Shown here: positions 34,300-41,701 of the stretch, piece after piece
Numbering within the stretch: position 1 is the stretch's first letter
Layout of the letters: each line of letters begins with the position of its first letter
Assembly (NCBI RefSeq): GCF_002916655.1
Contig: NZ_PPSM01000014.1
Location: forward strand, 62,001 to 126,000
DNA from: Novosphingobium sp. HII-3
GTDB lineage: Bacteria; Pseudomonadota; Alphaproteobacteria; Sphingomonadales; Sphingomonadaceae
Reading direction: 5' to 3'
DNA length: 64,000 nt
Program-made: the position numbers and the translations under genes
Notes under the pieces: generated by a model
What the model saw: the letters and a program-made list of their open reading frames with translations, nothing else
The model's database searches: none
What the model was told of the DNA's origin: nothing

Positions 34300-35458
34300 C
34301 GGCAGCTTCACCGCCCGTGTCCTTGGCGCTGTCGGCGATCTGCCGGCGGCAGATTGGGATGCGCTGACCGATGGCGGCAATCCCTTCGTCAGCCATGCCT
34401 TCCTCAGCGCTCTGGAACGGTCGGGAAGCGTTGGCGGGCGCAGTGGCTGGACACCCCTGCCGATCGTCGTCGACAGTCCCGGCGGAGGACCGGTAGCCGC
34501 GCTGCCGGCTTACCTGAAGGACCATTCTCAGGGCGAGTATGTCTTCGATTATGCCTGGGCCGATGCATGGCACCGGGCGGGTGGGTCGTACTATCCCAAA
34601 CTGCAGATCGCGGTTCCCTTCACTCCCGCTACCGGCCCGCGCGTGCTGACGCAGGACCCAGAACTTGCCGTTCCCCTGCTGCGTGCGGCCGAGACGCTCT
34701 GCCGGGACAACGGTCTTTCCTCCGCTCACGCCACTTTCATCGAGCCTGCACAAGTGCCGATCTTCGAGCGGGCGGGATGGCTCCTGCGCGACGATATCCA
34801 GTTCCATTGGGAGAACCGCGGCTACGCCAGCTTTGACGATTTCCTCGGCGTCCTTTCTTCCCGCAAGCGCAAGGACCTGCGCAAGGAACGCGCCAGGGCG
34901 CAGGAGGACGTGGAGATTCGCGCGCTGATTGGCACGGAGATCCGCGAGGAACATTGGGACGCCTTCTGGGAATTCTATCAGGACACGGGCGCGCGCAAGT
35001 GGGGCCGGCCCTATCTTACCCGCCAGGCGTTCAGCCTCCTGGGGGAGGCGATGGCGGACCGCATGCTGATGGTCCTCGCCTTCAGCGCGGGCGAGGCGGT
35101 GGCGGGCGCTTTGAACTTCATTGGGCGGGATGCGCTCTACGGCCGCTACTGGGGCGCCCGGATCGACAAGCCCTTCCTGCACTTCGAACTGTGCTATTAT
35201 CAGGCCATCGATGCGGCCATTCGTCTGGGGCTGAATCGCGTGGAAGCGGGGGCCCAGGGCGGGCATAAGCTTGCCCGGGGCTACGAGCCGGTACGCACCG
35301 TCTCCGCGCACTACATCGTGCACGATGGGCTGCGCGCTGCCATAGCCGATTACCTCGCGCAGGAGCGCGCGGGCATCGCGCTGGATCAGATATGGCTCGA
35401 CGGCAGGACGCCTTTTCGCAAGGCGGAGGCGCCTGCGCCCGGACCGGCCGACCGCTAG
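34292..35458 (+). CDS. GNAT-like acyltransferase of the DUF482/FemAB-like family
   Basis: This 388-residue protein of the PF04339 peptidoglycan-related family has NPFVSHAFLSALERSGSVG, YVFDYAWADAWHRAG, HATFIEPAQVPIFERAGWLLRDDIQFHWENRGY, SSRKRKDLRKERARAQ and RYWGARIDKPFLHFELCYYQAIDAAIRLGLNRVEAGAQGGHKLARGY in the family order. The GTG start overlaps the end of the phosphodiesterase gene by 8 bases. It ends one base from the converging Sel1 gene. Its acceptor is unknown. Confidence 0.85.
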   Translation: MNDGSFTARVLGAVGDLPAADWDALTDGGNPFVSHAFLSALERSGSVGGRSGWTPLPIVVDSPGGGPVAALPAYLKDHSQGEYVFDYAWADAWHRAGGSYYPKLQIAVPFTPATGPRVLTQDPELAVPLLRAAETLCRDNGLSSAHATFIEPAQVPIFERAGWLLRDDIQFHWENRGYASFDDFLGVLSSRKRKDLRKERARAQEDVEIRALIGTEIREEHWDAFWEFYQDTGARKWGRPYLTRQAFSLLGEAMADRMLMVLAFSAGEAVAGALNFIGRDALYGRYWGARIDKPFLHFELCYYQAIDAAIRLGLNRVEAGAQGGHKLARGYEPVRTVSAHYIVHDGLRAAIADYLAQERAGIALDQIWLDGRTPFRKAEAPAPGPADR

Positions 35459-35459
35459 G

Positions 35460-35798
35460 TCAGGCGGCGCATCGGATCGTCGCGCCGAGCCACTGCCGGG
35501 CCCGGCGCTGCGCTTCGGCGATCTCGCGAGCGGTCATGTCCTCCGCCACTTGCGCGCGGCACGACGCGGCGTCCTCATGCCCGCCTACGGCCGCAAGATT
35601 GAACCACTTGTGCGCTTCGATGAAATCGCAGGCGAGGGCGGGGCTGCCGGTGGAGTACGCGACACCGAGGTCAAAATAGCCGGAGGCGTCGCCTGCCGCT
35701 GCCGCGGCCAGCGCTTGCGCGATGATCATGTCGGCCGTGTCCAGGTCCTGCCCAGTTGCGCATGTAGCCAGCCGCCCGTCTATCTTCGTTGCTTCCAT
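35460..35798 (-). CDS. Sel1-repeat-like protein
   Basis: This 112-residue helical protein has a Sel1/TPR-like pair of helices: ASGYFDLGVAYSTGSPALACDFIEAHKWFNLAAVGGHEDAASCRAQVAEDMT. Such repeats mediate protein contacts. There is no signal peptide. It converges on the acyltransferase gene and is divergent from dksA. Confidence 0.75.
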   Translation of the reverse strand: MEATKIDGRLATCATGQDLDTADMIIAQALAAAAAGDASGYFDLGVAYSTGSPALACDFIEAHKWFNLAAVGGHEDAASCRAQVAEDMTAREIAEAQRRARQWLGATIRCAA

Positions 35799-36111
35799 TC
35801 CATTTCTCCCCCGGCTGCGACCTCGTCCCGGAACGGGGGACAGGAAGTCCGTTTGCGTTCTGCAGATGAAACTGCGTCGCGCGGGTCAAGATATGGTTAA
35901 TGCCGTTAGCTGACCTGAACGTGGTCGTATTAACTTCAAGTCACCACTGCTGTGCTCAGGCAAGTTTCTTGCCTCTCCCTCGCTTAACCGCTTGTGCGCA
36001 AGGTGACGTCGACTTATAGGCGCGGCACAACCCGCGGATCGTTACGGTTATCGGAAAAATCCGGGACTGCAGGGCGTTGGCGATCCGAGGAGGCACTGCG
36101 GAGTTCTCTGG
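35799..36111. other. 313-base gap between the Sel1 gene and dksA
   Basis: No coding frame is convincing here. It holds a perfect GGCAAG-TTT-CTTGCC palindrome (35959-35973) and the possible dksA promoter (35992-36020). It is the only gap above 300 bases in the window. Confidence 0.6.
35992..36020 (+). promoter_or_regulatory. Possible sigma-70 promoter of dksA
   Basis: TTGTGC is followed after 17 bases by TATAGG, about 90 bases before the dksA start. The match is moderate. Confidence 0.4.
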
Positions 36112-36570
36112 ATGGCAACGGCCCTAGCTGACGAAATTGATGTACTCGCAAAGGCGAAACGCGCAATTGGCGGCGCCTATATTTCCGAACCTAACGAAGA
36201 ATACATGAACGAGGCGCAGCAGGAGTATTTCCGTAAGCTGCTGCTTGCGTGGAAGCGCTCCATCCTCGACGCCTCTGCAGGAACCCTGCAGCAGTTGCAG
36301 GACGGGCCTCTGCGCGAACCTGACCTGAACGACCGTGCCTCCAGCGAGACGGACTGGGGCATCGAACTTCGTACGCGTGACCGTCAGCGCAAGCTGATCG
36401 CCAAGATCGATTCGGCCCTGCGCCGCATCGAGGAAGGCGAGTACGGGTACTGCGAAGTGACCGGCGAACCGATCGGCCTGGGCCGTCTCGAAGCTCGCCC
36501 GATCGCAACCATGACGGTTGAGGCGCAGGAAGCGCATGAGCGCCGCGAGAAGGTGTCTCGGGACGACTGA
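36112..36570 (+). CDS. dksA: DksA family transcription factor with reduced zinc finger
   Basis: This 152-residue coiled-coil protein binds RNA polymerase with ppGpp. It shows YMNEAQQEYFRKLLLAWKRSIL, the coiled-coil tip with NDRASSETDWGIELRTRDRQRKLI, and the finger region YGYCEVTGEPIGLGRLEARPIATMTVEAQE. Only the first of the four zinc cysteines remains; the others are replaced by Thr, Ala or similar. Such loss is common in alphaproteobacterial DksA. A hairpin follows the gene. Confidence 0.93.
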   Translation: MATALADEIDVLAKAKRAIGGAYISEPNEEYMNEAQQEYFRKLLLAWKRSILDASAGTLQQLQDGPLREPDLNDRASSETDWGIELRTRDRQRKLIAKIDSALRRIEEGEYGYCEVTGEPIGLGRLEARPIATMTVEAQEAHERREKVSRDD

Positions 36571-36594
36571 ACCGGCGGAAGTTTAAGGGGCGCG

Positions 36595-36618
36595 CGGCTT
36601 CGCCTTTGCTCGAAGCCG
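36595..36618 (+). terminator. Possible terminator after dksA
   Basis: CGGCTTCG and CGAAGCCG form an 8-bp stem with an 8-base loop, 25 bases after the dksA stop. Only a weak T-rich tail follows further on. Confidence 0.45.
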
Positions 36619-36731
36619 TCGCGTTAACCCTTTATTCGCCAATGTTCGCTAGAAATCCTGGCCCAGGCACGGTAATTTGCCTGCATCGGCGGCACATGGA
36701 GGTGCTGCCCTGAACGCCCGGACCAAAGCGC

Positions 36732-37103
36732 ATGAACGAAGCTGAAAATCGGCAGATCGCACGGGACAGCCTGTTTTTGCTGGCTGATCTGCGTGTCGAG
36801 GGTATCGAGGGCGAGTTCCGTATCAAGGTCCGGAATCTCTCGGCGGGAGGCATGATGGGCGAGGGTAACGTGCGCGTCGCGCGCGGAACCGTCGTGCGAG
36901 TCAACATCCGCAATATCGGCTGGGTCGAGGGCACTGTGGCCTGGGTGCAGGACAATCGCTTCGGCGTGGCGTTCCGCGACGACATCGATCCGCGCCTGGC
37001 ACGTGAGCCCATCGCCCGTACGCCGGAATCCTCCCTGGATTACTACATGCGCATCTCTACGCCCGAGCCCACCACAGACAAATCGGCTCTGCGCAAGATC
37101 TGA
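36732..37103 (+). CDS. PilZ domain-containing protein
   Basis: This 123-residue PilZ domain protein has IARDSLFLLADLRVEG at the N-terminus and the VRNLSAGGMMGEG loop (the (D/N)xSxxG motif) near residue 38. A beta-barrel follows (VEGTVAWVQDNRFGVAFRDDID). PilZ domains usually bind cyclic di-GMP; the N-terminal RxxxR is only partly present (RQIAR), so binding is likely but not certain. Confidence 0.87.
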   Translation: MNEAENRQIARDSLFLLADLRVEGIEGEFRIKVRNLSAGGMMGEGNVRVARGTVVRVNIRNIGWVEGTVAWVQDNRFGVAFRDDIDPRLAREPIARTPESSLDYYMRISTPEPTTDKSALRKI

Positions 37104-37110
37104 GGATCTG

Positions 37111-37134
37111 CAACCAAAAGGTTGTGGTTTCATT
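37111..37134 (+). terminator. Weak hairpin after the PilZ gene
   Basis: CAACC and GGTTG flank AAAA and are followed by TGGTTTCATTT. The stem is short, so termination would be partial. Confidence 0.35.
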
Positions 37135-37167
37135 TGCGAGACAGATGAAATCGACTAGTCCCTAGCC

Positions 37168-38652
37168 ATGGTGTTCAAGCGCCCCGTCTACCGGGTCCTG
37201 GCTGTCATGGCCGGTCTCATGCTCGCGTCCTGCAGCGGCTCCGACAATTCCGCCTTTGGCGTGGCGGTTCTCGGCGAGGAAAGGGGCGTGCTATCCGGCG
37301 ATGACCTGTCATCGACTGGAGGGCTGCTGGTCCACGCCTCCACCGTCGAAGGGCTGGTGGCATTCGACGACGCAGGCCGCGTCATCCCGGCTCTGGCGGA
37401 CCGCTGGATCGTGACGGACGACGGCCAGAGCTATATCTTCCGGCTGCGCGACGGCACCTGGGCCAACGGTGAGCCAATCACGGCCGAAAGCGCACGGCGC
37501 GCCTTCCGTGCCGCCCTGCAGGCGGTCAAGGGAACGCCTTTGGCGATGGACCTTGCCGGTCTGGACGATGTACGTGCCACCGCCGGGCGCGTGATCGAGA
37601 TCCGGCTTGCCCGGCCCATGCCTTACCTGCTCCAGCTGCTTGCCCAGCCGGAGCTGGGCCTGCGCCACAAGGGGGAAGGCACCGGGCCAATGATCGCTGC
37701 GCGCGCGGGTGACCGGACGCTGCTGACCGCCATTGATCCTGTACAACTGGGCATGCCGGCGATCGACCGCTGGGCGGAGCGCACCCGACGCATCGAGCTG
37801 CGCCGCTTGCGCGGAGAGGATGCAGTTGCCGCGTTCAACGAGGGCAGTGTCGATCTCGTACTGGGTGGACGGATTGAGGATTTCCTTCTGACCCGCTCCG
37901 TCGGCATCCTGCGCGGCACTATCCAGCTTGACCCCGTGATCGGCCTGTTCGGGCTGCGGGTGATGAACGAGCAGGGCTTCCTTTCGCAAGCCGCCAATCG
38001 GGAAGCGCTGGCCATGACGGTCGACCGGGACGCCCTCATCGCGCCCTTCGGGGTTGGCGGCTGGGTGCCGACCACGCGCATCGTGTCGCCGAGCCTGGAC
38101 GGTGACCTTGGCACCATCGGGGAGCGGTGGTCAGGACAGACCATCGAGGAACGCCGGGCCGTGGCCGCGGCCCGTGTGCGCGACTGGATCGCGAGCAATG
38201 GCGCCGAAGCCAGCCGCCCGCGCCTGACGATCTGGCTTCCGGACGGAGGCGGATCGTCGGTGCTGTTCGAGCGCCTCTCCAGCAATTTCGCGGCGATCGG
38301 CGTTGGCCTCGACAGAGCGGAGGCGCAGGAAGGGGCTGATCTGCTCCTCATCGACGATGTGGCACGCTACCCCCGCGCGGCCTGGTTCCTGAACCGCCTG
38401 TCCTGCCGGGCGCGACGGGGAATCTGCTCTCCCGAGGCCGATGCGCGCGTGGCCGATGCTGCCGTCGCCGTCTCCTCGGCGGAACGCGCCGCGATGCTGA
38501 CCGAAGCGGAAGCAGAGCTCGCGGGCGCGAATGTCTTCATACCGTTCGGCACGCCCATCCGCTGGTCGCTGGTTCGCGGCACCGTGTCCGGCTTCTCTCC
38601 CAACCAGTGGGGCTGGCATCCCTTGATGCCGCTCGCCTGGCTCCCCAAGTAG
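37168..38652 (+). CDS. Peptide/solute-binding lipoprotein (SBP_bac_5 family)
   Basis: This 494-residue exported lipoprotein has the lipobox LMLASCSG near residue 22. The family-5 binding fold follows: GLVAFDDAGRVIPALADRWIVTDDGQSYIFRLRDGTWANGEPITAESARRAFRAAL is the classic N-terminal signature. Near residue 275 comes NREALAMTVDRDALIAPFGVGGWVPTTRIVSP. No permease or ATPase genes are adjacent, so it either serves a transporter encoded elsewhere or has another role. Confidence 0.88.
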   Translation: MVFKRPVYRVLAVMAGLMLASCSGSDNSAFGVAVLGEERGVLSGDDLSSTGGLLVHASTVEGLVAFDDAGRVIPALADRWIVTDDGQSYIFRLRDGTWANGEPITAESARRAFRAALQAVKGTPLAMDLAGLDDVRATAGRVIEIRLARPMPYLLQLLAQPELGLRHKGEGTGPMIAARAGDRTLLTAIDPVQLGMPAIDRWAERTRRIELRRLRGEDAVAAFNEGSVDLVLGGRIEDFLLTRSVGILRGTIQLDPVIGLFGLRVMNEQGFLSQAANREALAMTVDRDALIAPFGVGGWVPTTRIVSPSLDGDLGTIGERWSGQTIEERRAVAAARVRDWIASNGAEASRPRLTIWLPDGGGSSVLFERLSSNFAAIGVGLDRAEAQEGADLLLIDDVARYPRAAWFLNRLSCRARRGICSPEADARVADAAVAVSSAERAAMLTEAEAELAGANVFIPFGTPIRWSLVRGTVSGFSPNQWGWHPLMPLAWLPK

Positions 38653-38691
38653 AAGATGCGGCGCCGAGCCGCGTCAAGAAAAGGCCTGAGA

Positions 38692-39111
38692 GTGGCGATA
38701 GGACCGCAGCCTGCCCGGCGCATGGAGCATGAACTTCCGATAGGGAACGACCCGGCATCGGTGCGGCGTCGTATCGAGATGCTTGAGCGGGTGCTGGAGC
38801 GGGCGTTTACCGTGCCGGGCATCCGCCGGCAGGTAGGGCTCGACGCGGTCGTGGGCCTCGTGCCCGTGGCGGGCGACCTGATTGCCGCGGCACTGGGCCT
38901 CTACCTGGTTTGGGAGGCGCGCAATCTGGGCATGTCGAAGTGGCAACTGGCACGCATGAGCGCCAATGTCGGGTTCGACAGTCTGGTGGGCGCTATACCG
39001 ATCGCGGGCGATCTGTTCGACTTCGTGTTCCGGTCCAACAGCCGCAACTTAAAGATCATCCGCAAGCATCTGGACAAGCATCACCCGCATACCCGGGTCA
39101 TCGACGCCTGA
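38692..39111 (+). CDS. DUF4112 domain-containing protein
   Basis: This protein of about 139 residues carries the DUF4112 pattern IRRQVGLDAVVGLVPVAGDLIAAALGLYLVWEARNLG and ANVGFDSLVGAIPIAGDLFDFVFRSNSRNLKII, a duplicated hydrophobic hairpin with G(L/A)(V/I)P(V/I)AGD motifs. It is likely a membrane protein. The GTG start is chosen for AAGG 7 bases upstream; ATGs at 38656 and 38722 are alternatives. Function unknown. Confidence 0.8.
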   Translation: MAIGPQPARRMEHELPIGNDPASVRRRIEMLERVLERAFTVPGIRRQVGLDAVVGLVPVAGDLIAAALGLYLVWEARNLGMSKWQLARMSANVGFDSLVGAIPIAGDLFDFVFRSNSRNLKIIRKHLDKHHPHTRVIDA

Positions 39112-39135
39112 TCGCGACTGGGCTACGGCAGGATC

Positions 39136-39348
39136 ATGAGACCAGTCAGCCTTGCCCTTCCCCTGCTTGCCCTGCCCTTGCTTGCACTGGGAGCCTGTTC
39201 GCAGTCGGACACGGCGCCCGGCCCCGGCGGCGTCACGGTCGGAGAAGCCCGCGCACTCGACGAGGCGGCGGCTATCCTCGATGCACGCCGGCCGCCGACA
39301 GAAGATGCCACGCTTTCTGCCCCCACGCCGGCGGAGGCGGCGGACTGA
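39136..39348 (+). CDS. Small predicted lipoprotein
   Basis: This 70-residue protein has a hydrophobic signal and the lipobox LALGACSQ (Cys near residue 21). The mature peptide is short and acidic (EARALDEAAAILDARRPPTEDATL), probably disordered. It lies 24 bases after the DUF4112 gene and abuts the converging arfB. No known function. Confidence 0.7.
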   Translation: MRPVSLALPLLALPLLALGACSQSDTAPGPGGVTVGEARALDEAAAILDARRPPTEDATLSAPTPAEAAD

Positions 39349-39765
39349 TCAGTCGAAGCTGACTTTGCCGCGGCCGGCCTTGACGGAGCCGCGCAGCTTC
39401 TTGCCCTTGAGCCGCTGCTCCTTGCCGACACGGTTGAGACGGCTCTTGGCTCGCTTTTCCGGAAGCTTGTGCGCCTCCACCAGAAGCTCTGCCAGCCGTT
39501 CGCGCGCGTCCGCCCGGTTGGCTTCCTGAGTCCGGAAGCGGCGGGCGGTGAGAATCAGCTCGCCGCGCGCCGTCATGCGGCTTCCGGCCAATTCCCTGAC
39601 CCGGGCGAAGACCGGCGGCACCAGACGCAGAGCGTAGATATCGACACGGAGCTGCACGGCCGTGGCCACCTTGTTGACGTTCTGCCCGCCCGGCCCGGTG
39701 GAGGCGATGAAGCTCTCGCTCGCGAGAGCCTGGGCGCGCTCCACTATGTCATCGACCGCAGTCAT
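39349..39765 (-). CDS. arfB: Alternative ribosome-rescue peptidyl-tRNA hydrolase ArfB (YaeJ)
   Basis: This 138-residue protein releases nascent chains from ribosomes stalled without a stop codon. The catalytic GGQ motif is at residues 26-28 (STGPGGQNVNKV), and the basic C-terminal tail that enters the empty mRNA channel is clear (KLPEKRAKSRLNRVGKEQRLKGKKLRG). Its start overlaps the stop of the upstream pseudouridine synthase gene as ATGA. Confidence 0.93.
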   Translation of the reverse strand: MTAVDDIVERAQALASESFIASTGPGGQNVNKVATAVQLRVDIYALRLVPPVFARVRELAGSRMTARGELILTARRFRTQEANRADARERLAELLVEAHKLPEKRAKSRLNRVGKEQRLKGKKLRGSVKAGRGKVSFD

Positions 39766-40418
39766 TCATCCGTGAAGCCAAGGGCGCGGAAATCGGCAGG
39801 CATCGGGCTGACGGCGACGATCGGAGGCTTTTCGCCGCCGCGCGGAACGGTCAGACCTGCCGCATGAAGCATCGTGCGGCCGGCTCCGCTCCTGGACCCG
39901 TAGACGGGATCGCCCAGGAGCGGAAAGCCCAGCCCGGAGGCGGCGTGCACGCGGATCTGATGTGTCCGGCCCGTCTCGGGGCGGAACTCCACCAGCGTCA
40001 GTCCGCCGCGCGCGTCCAGCTTTCGCCAGTGCGTGACGGCCGGCTTGCCCTTGCGCGCAGGGATCATGCGCCAGCCGTCCTTTGCCGTGCTGACTTTGGA
40101 GAGGTTTAGGGCGATCGTGCCCTCCTCCTCGTTCAGTTCACCTGCGACGATGCCGAGGTAGCGCTTCTCGACCGTGCGCTCCTCGAAAGCGGCGGCGAAG
40201 CGCTTGAGCGCCTTTGGGTTGCGGGCCAGAAGGAGGCATCCGGACGTGTCGCGGTCAAGGCGATGGACGGGGAAAGGCTGACGTTGGAAGCCGAGCTTCA
40301 GCTCGTCCAGCCGATCTTCGAGGCTTGGTCCACCGGCGCGCGGCTGATCGAGCGGCAGGCCGGCGGGCTTGTCGATGACGAGCGCTTCGCCGTCTTCGAA
40401 GAGAATTTCGAGTTCCAT
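39762..40418 (-). CDS. RluA family pseudouridine synthase
   Basis: This 218-residue enzyme isomerises uridine in rRNA or tRNA. The catalytic aspartate is in VHRLDRDTSGCLLLA near residue 55; GRTHQIRVHAASGLGFPLLGDPVYG and MLHAAGL are family signatures. There is no S4 domain, so it resembles the short RluA/TruC types. The start MELEILFEDGEALVIDKPAG is the natural one. Target position unknown. Confidence 0.9.
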   Translation of the reverse strand: MELEILFEDGEALVIDKPAGLPLDQPRAGGPSLEDRLDELKLGFQRQPFPVHRLDRDTSGCLLLARNPKALKRFAAAFEERTVEKRYLGIVAGELNEEEGTIALNLSKVSTAKDGWRMIPARKGKPAVTHWRKLDARGGLTLVEFRPETGRTHQIRVHAASGLGFPLLGDPVYGSRSGAGRTMLHAAGLTVPRGGEKPPIVAVSPMPADFRALGFTDE

Positions 40419-40486
40419 GATTCTTTCTTTCGTTGCCCCCTTCGGGAGCCGGTCGCGGCACCGTCGACGCGATGCCGCCGGGAATA

Positions 40487-41653
40487 TCAGGCCACGGCCC
40501 CGGCGATCCGCCGGCAGGCCTCGACAAGCCGCGCCTCGTCCGCCGCGAAGCTGATGCGAAAGCCGTCCCGGCCGCAGAACGCCGAGGCGGGGACGACCGC
40601 GACGCCATGGTCGAGGAGGTGAAGCGCCAGCTTCGTATCGTCTTCGAACCGCTCCATCAGGGGCGTGGCATCGACCATGCAGTAGAAGGCGCCGTCCGGA
40701 GAGGGCGTGGAAAGGCCGGGTATGGCGTTGATCGATGAAACGACGAGGTCGCGCCGGGCGCGGAAACGCTCGCACCAGTCCACGAGGAAGTCCTGCGGAC
40801 CTTCGAAGGCGGCGACCGCGGCGGCCTGGCTGATCGAGCAGGGATTGCCTGACGAGTGCGACTGCAGCCGTTCCATTGCGGTGATGAGCCATTCCGGCCC
40901 CGCCGCGACTCCGATGCGAAAGCCGGTCATTGCGTGGCTCTTGGAGACACCGGAGATAGTCAGGATGCGATCGGCAAGATCCGGGCACAGGTTGGCCAGC
41001 GTCGCGTGGGCGCCGCCGGTATAATTGATCGGGGCGTAGATGTCGTCCGACAGGATCATGACGCGCGGGTGGTGCCGCAGCACTTCGCCAATGCCCAGCA
41101 AGGTTTCCGCCGGCAGGCAGGCCCCTGTCGGATTGCCGGGGCTGTTGAGCATGAGCCACAGCGTGCGCGGACCGATCTGCGCTTCGAGATCGGCCGGCGT
41201 GAACCGGTAGGAATCCTTCGCGTGAGTGCGCAGCGGAACCACCTTGCCACCGGCGAAGCGCACGATTTCAGGATAGCTGACCCACCAGGGGGAGGGCACG
41301 ATCACTTCGTCCCCCTCGCTGACGGTGGCCGCCATTGCGTGGAAGATCGCCTGCTTGCCGCCGGCGCTGACGGTGACCTGCGAAGGCGACACCGCAATGC
41401 CGAGGTCCCGGCCGAAGTGCAGCGCGGCAGCCTGCTTGAGGCGCGAGGTGCCACCCACCGGCGTGTAGCGCGTCTCCCCCCTGTCCAGTGCAGCCTTGGC
41501 GGCTTCGAGGACATGCGGCGGGGTCGCGAAATCCGGTTCCCCAACCGACAGCGAGATGATGTCCCGCCCCGCTTCGCGAAGCTGCGTGGCGCGATCGGTC
41601 ATCGCGGTGGTCTGCGATGGAGCGATGCGGGAGAGAGCGATTGAGATGTGCAT
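40487..41653 (-). CDS. Class I/II PLP-dependent aminotransferase
   Basis: This 388-residue fold-type I enzyme resembles bacterial aspartate/aromatic aminotransferases of the Ib group. It shows ISLSVGEPDFATPPHVLEAAKAALDRGETRYTPVGGTSRLKQA, LNSPGNPTGACL (Asn contacting PLP), ILSDDIYAPINYTG, and the Schiff-base lysine in TISGVSKSHAMTGFRIG. The substrate is not certain. It lies 48 bases after pabBC on the same strand. Confidence 0.9.
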   Translation of the reverse strand: MHISIALSRIAPSQTTAMTDRATQLREAGRDIISLSVGEPDFATPPHVLEAAKAALDRGETRYTPVGGTSRLKQAAALHFGRDLGIAVSPSQVTVSAGGKQAIFHAMAATVSEGDEVIVPSPWWVSYPEIVRFAGGKVVPLRTHAKDSYRFTPADLEAQIGPRTLWLMLNSPGNPTGACLPAETLLGIGEVLRHHPRVMILSDDIYAPINYTGGAHATLANLCPDLADRILTISGVSKSHAMTGFRIGVAAGPEWLITAMERLQSHSSGNPCSISQAAAVAAFEGPQDFLVDWCERFRARRDLVVSSINAIPGLSTPSPDGAFYCMVDATPLMERFEDDTKLALHLLDHGVAVVPASAFCGRDGFRISFAADEARLVEACRRIAGAVA

Positions 41654-41701
41654 CGCCGGGAGTCTTAGATCAGGATCGTTGAAAATGCGAGATCGGCCAC
41701 T

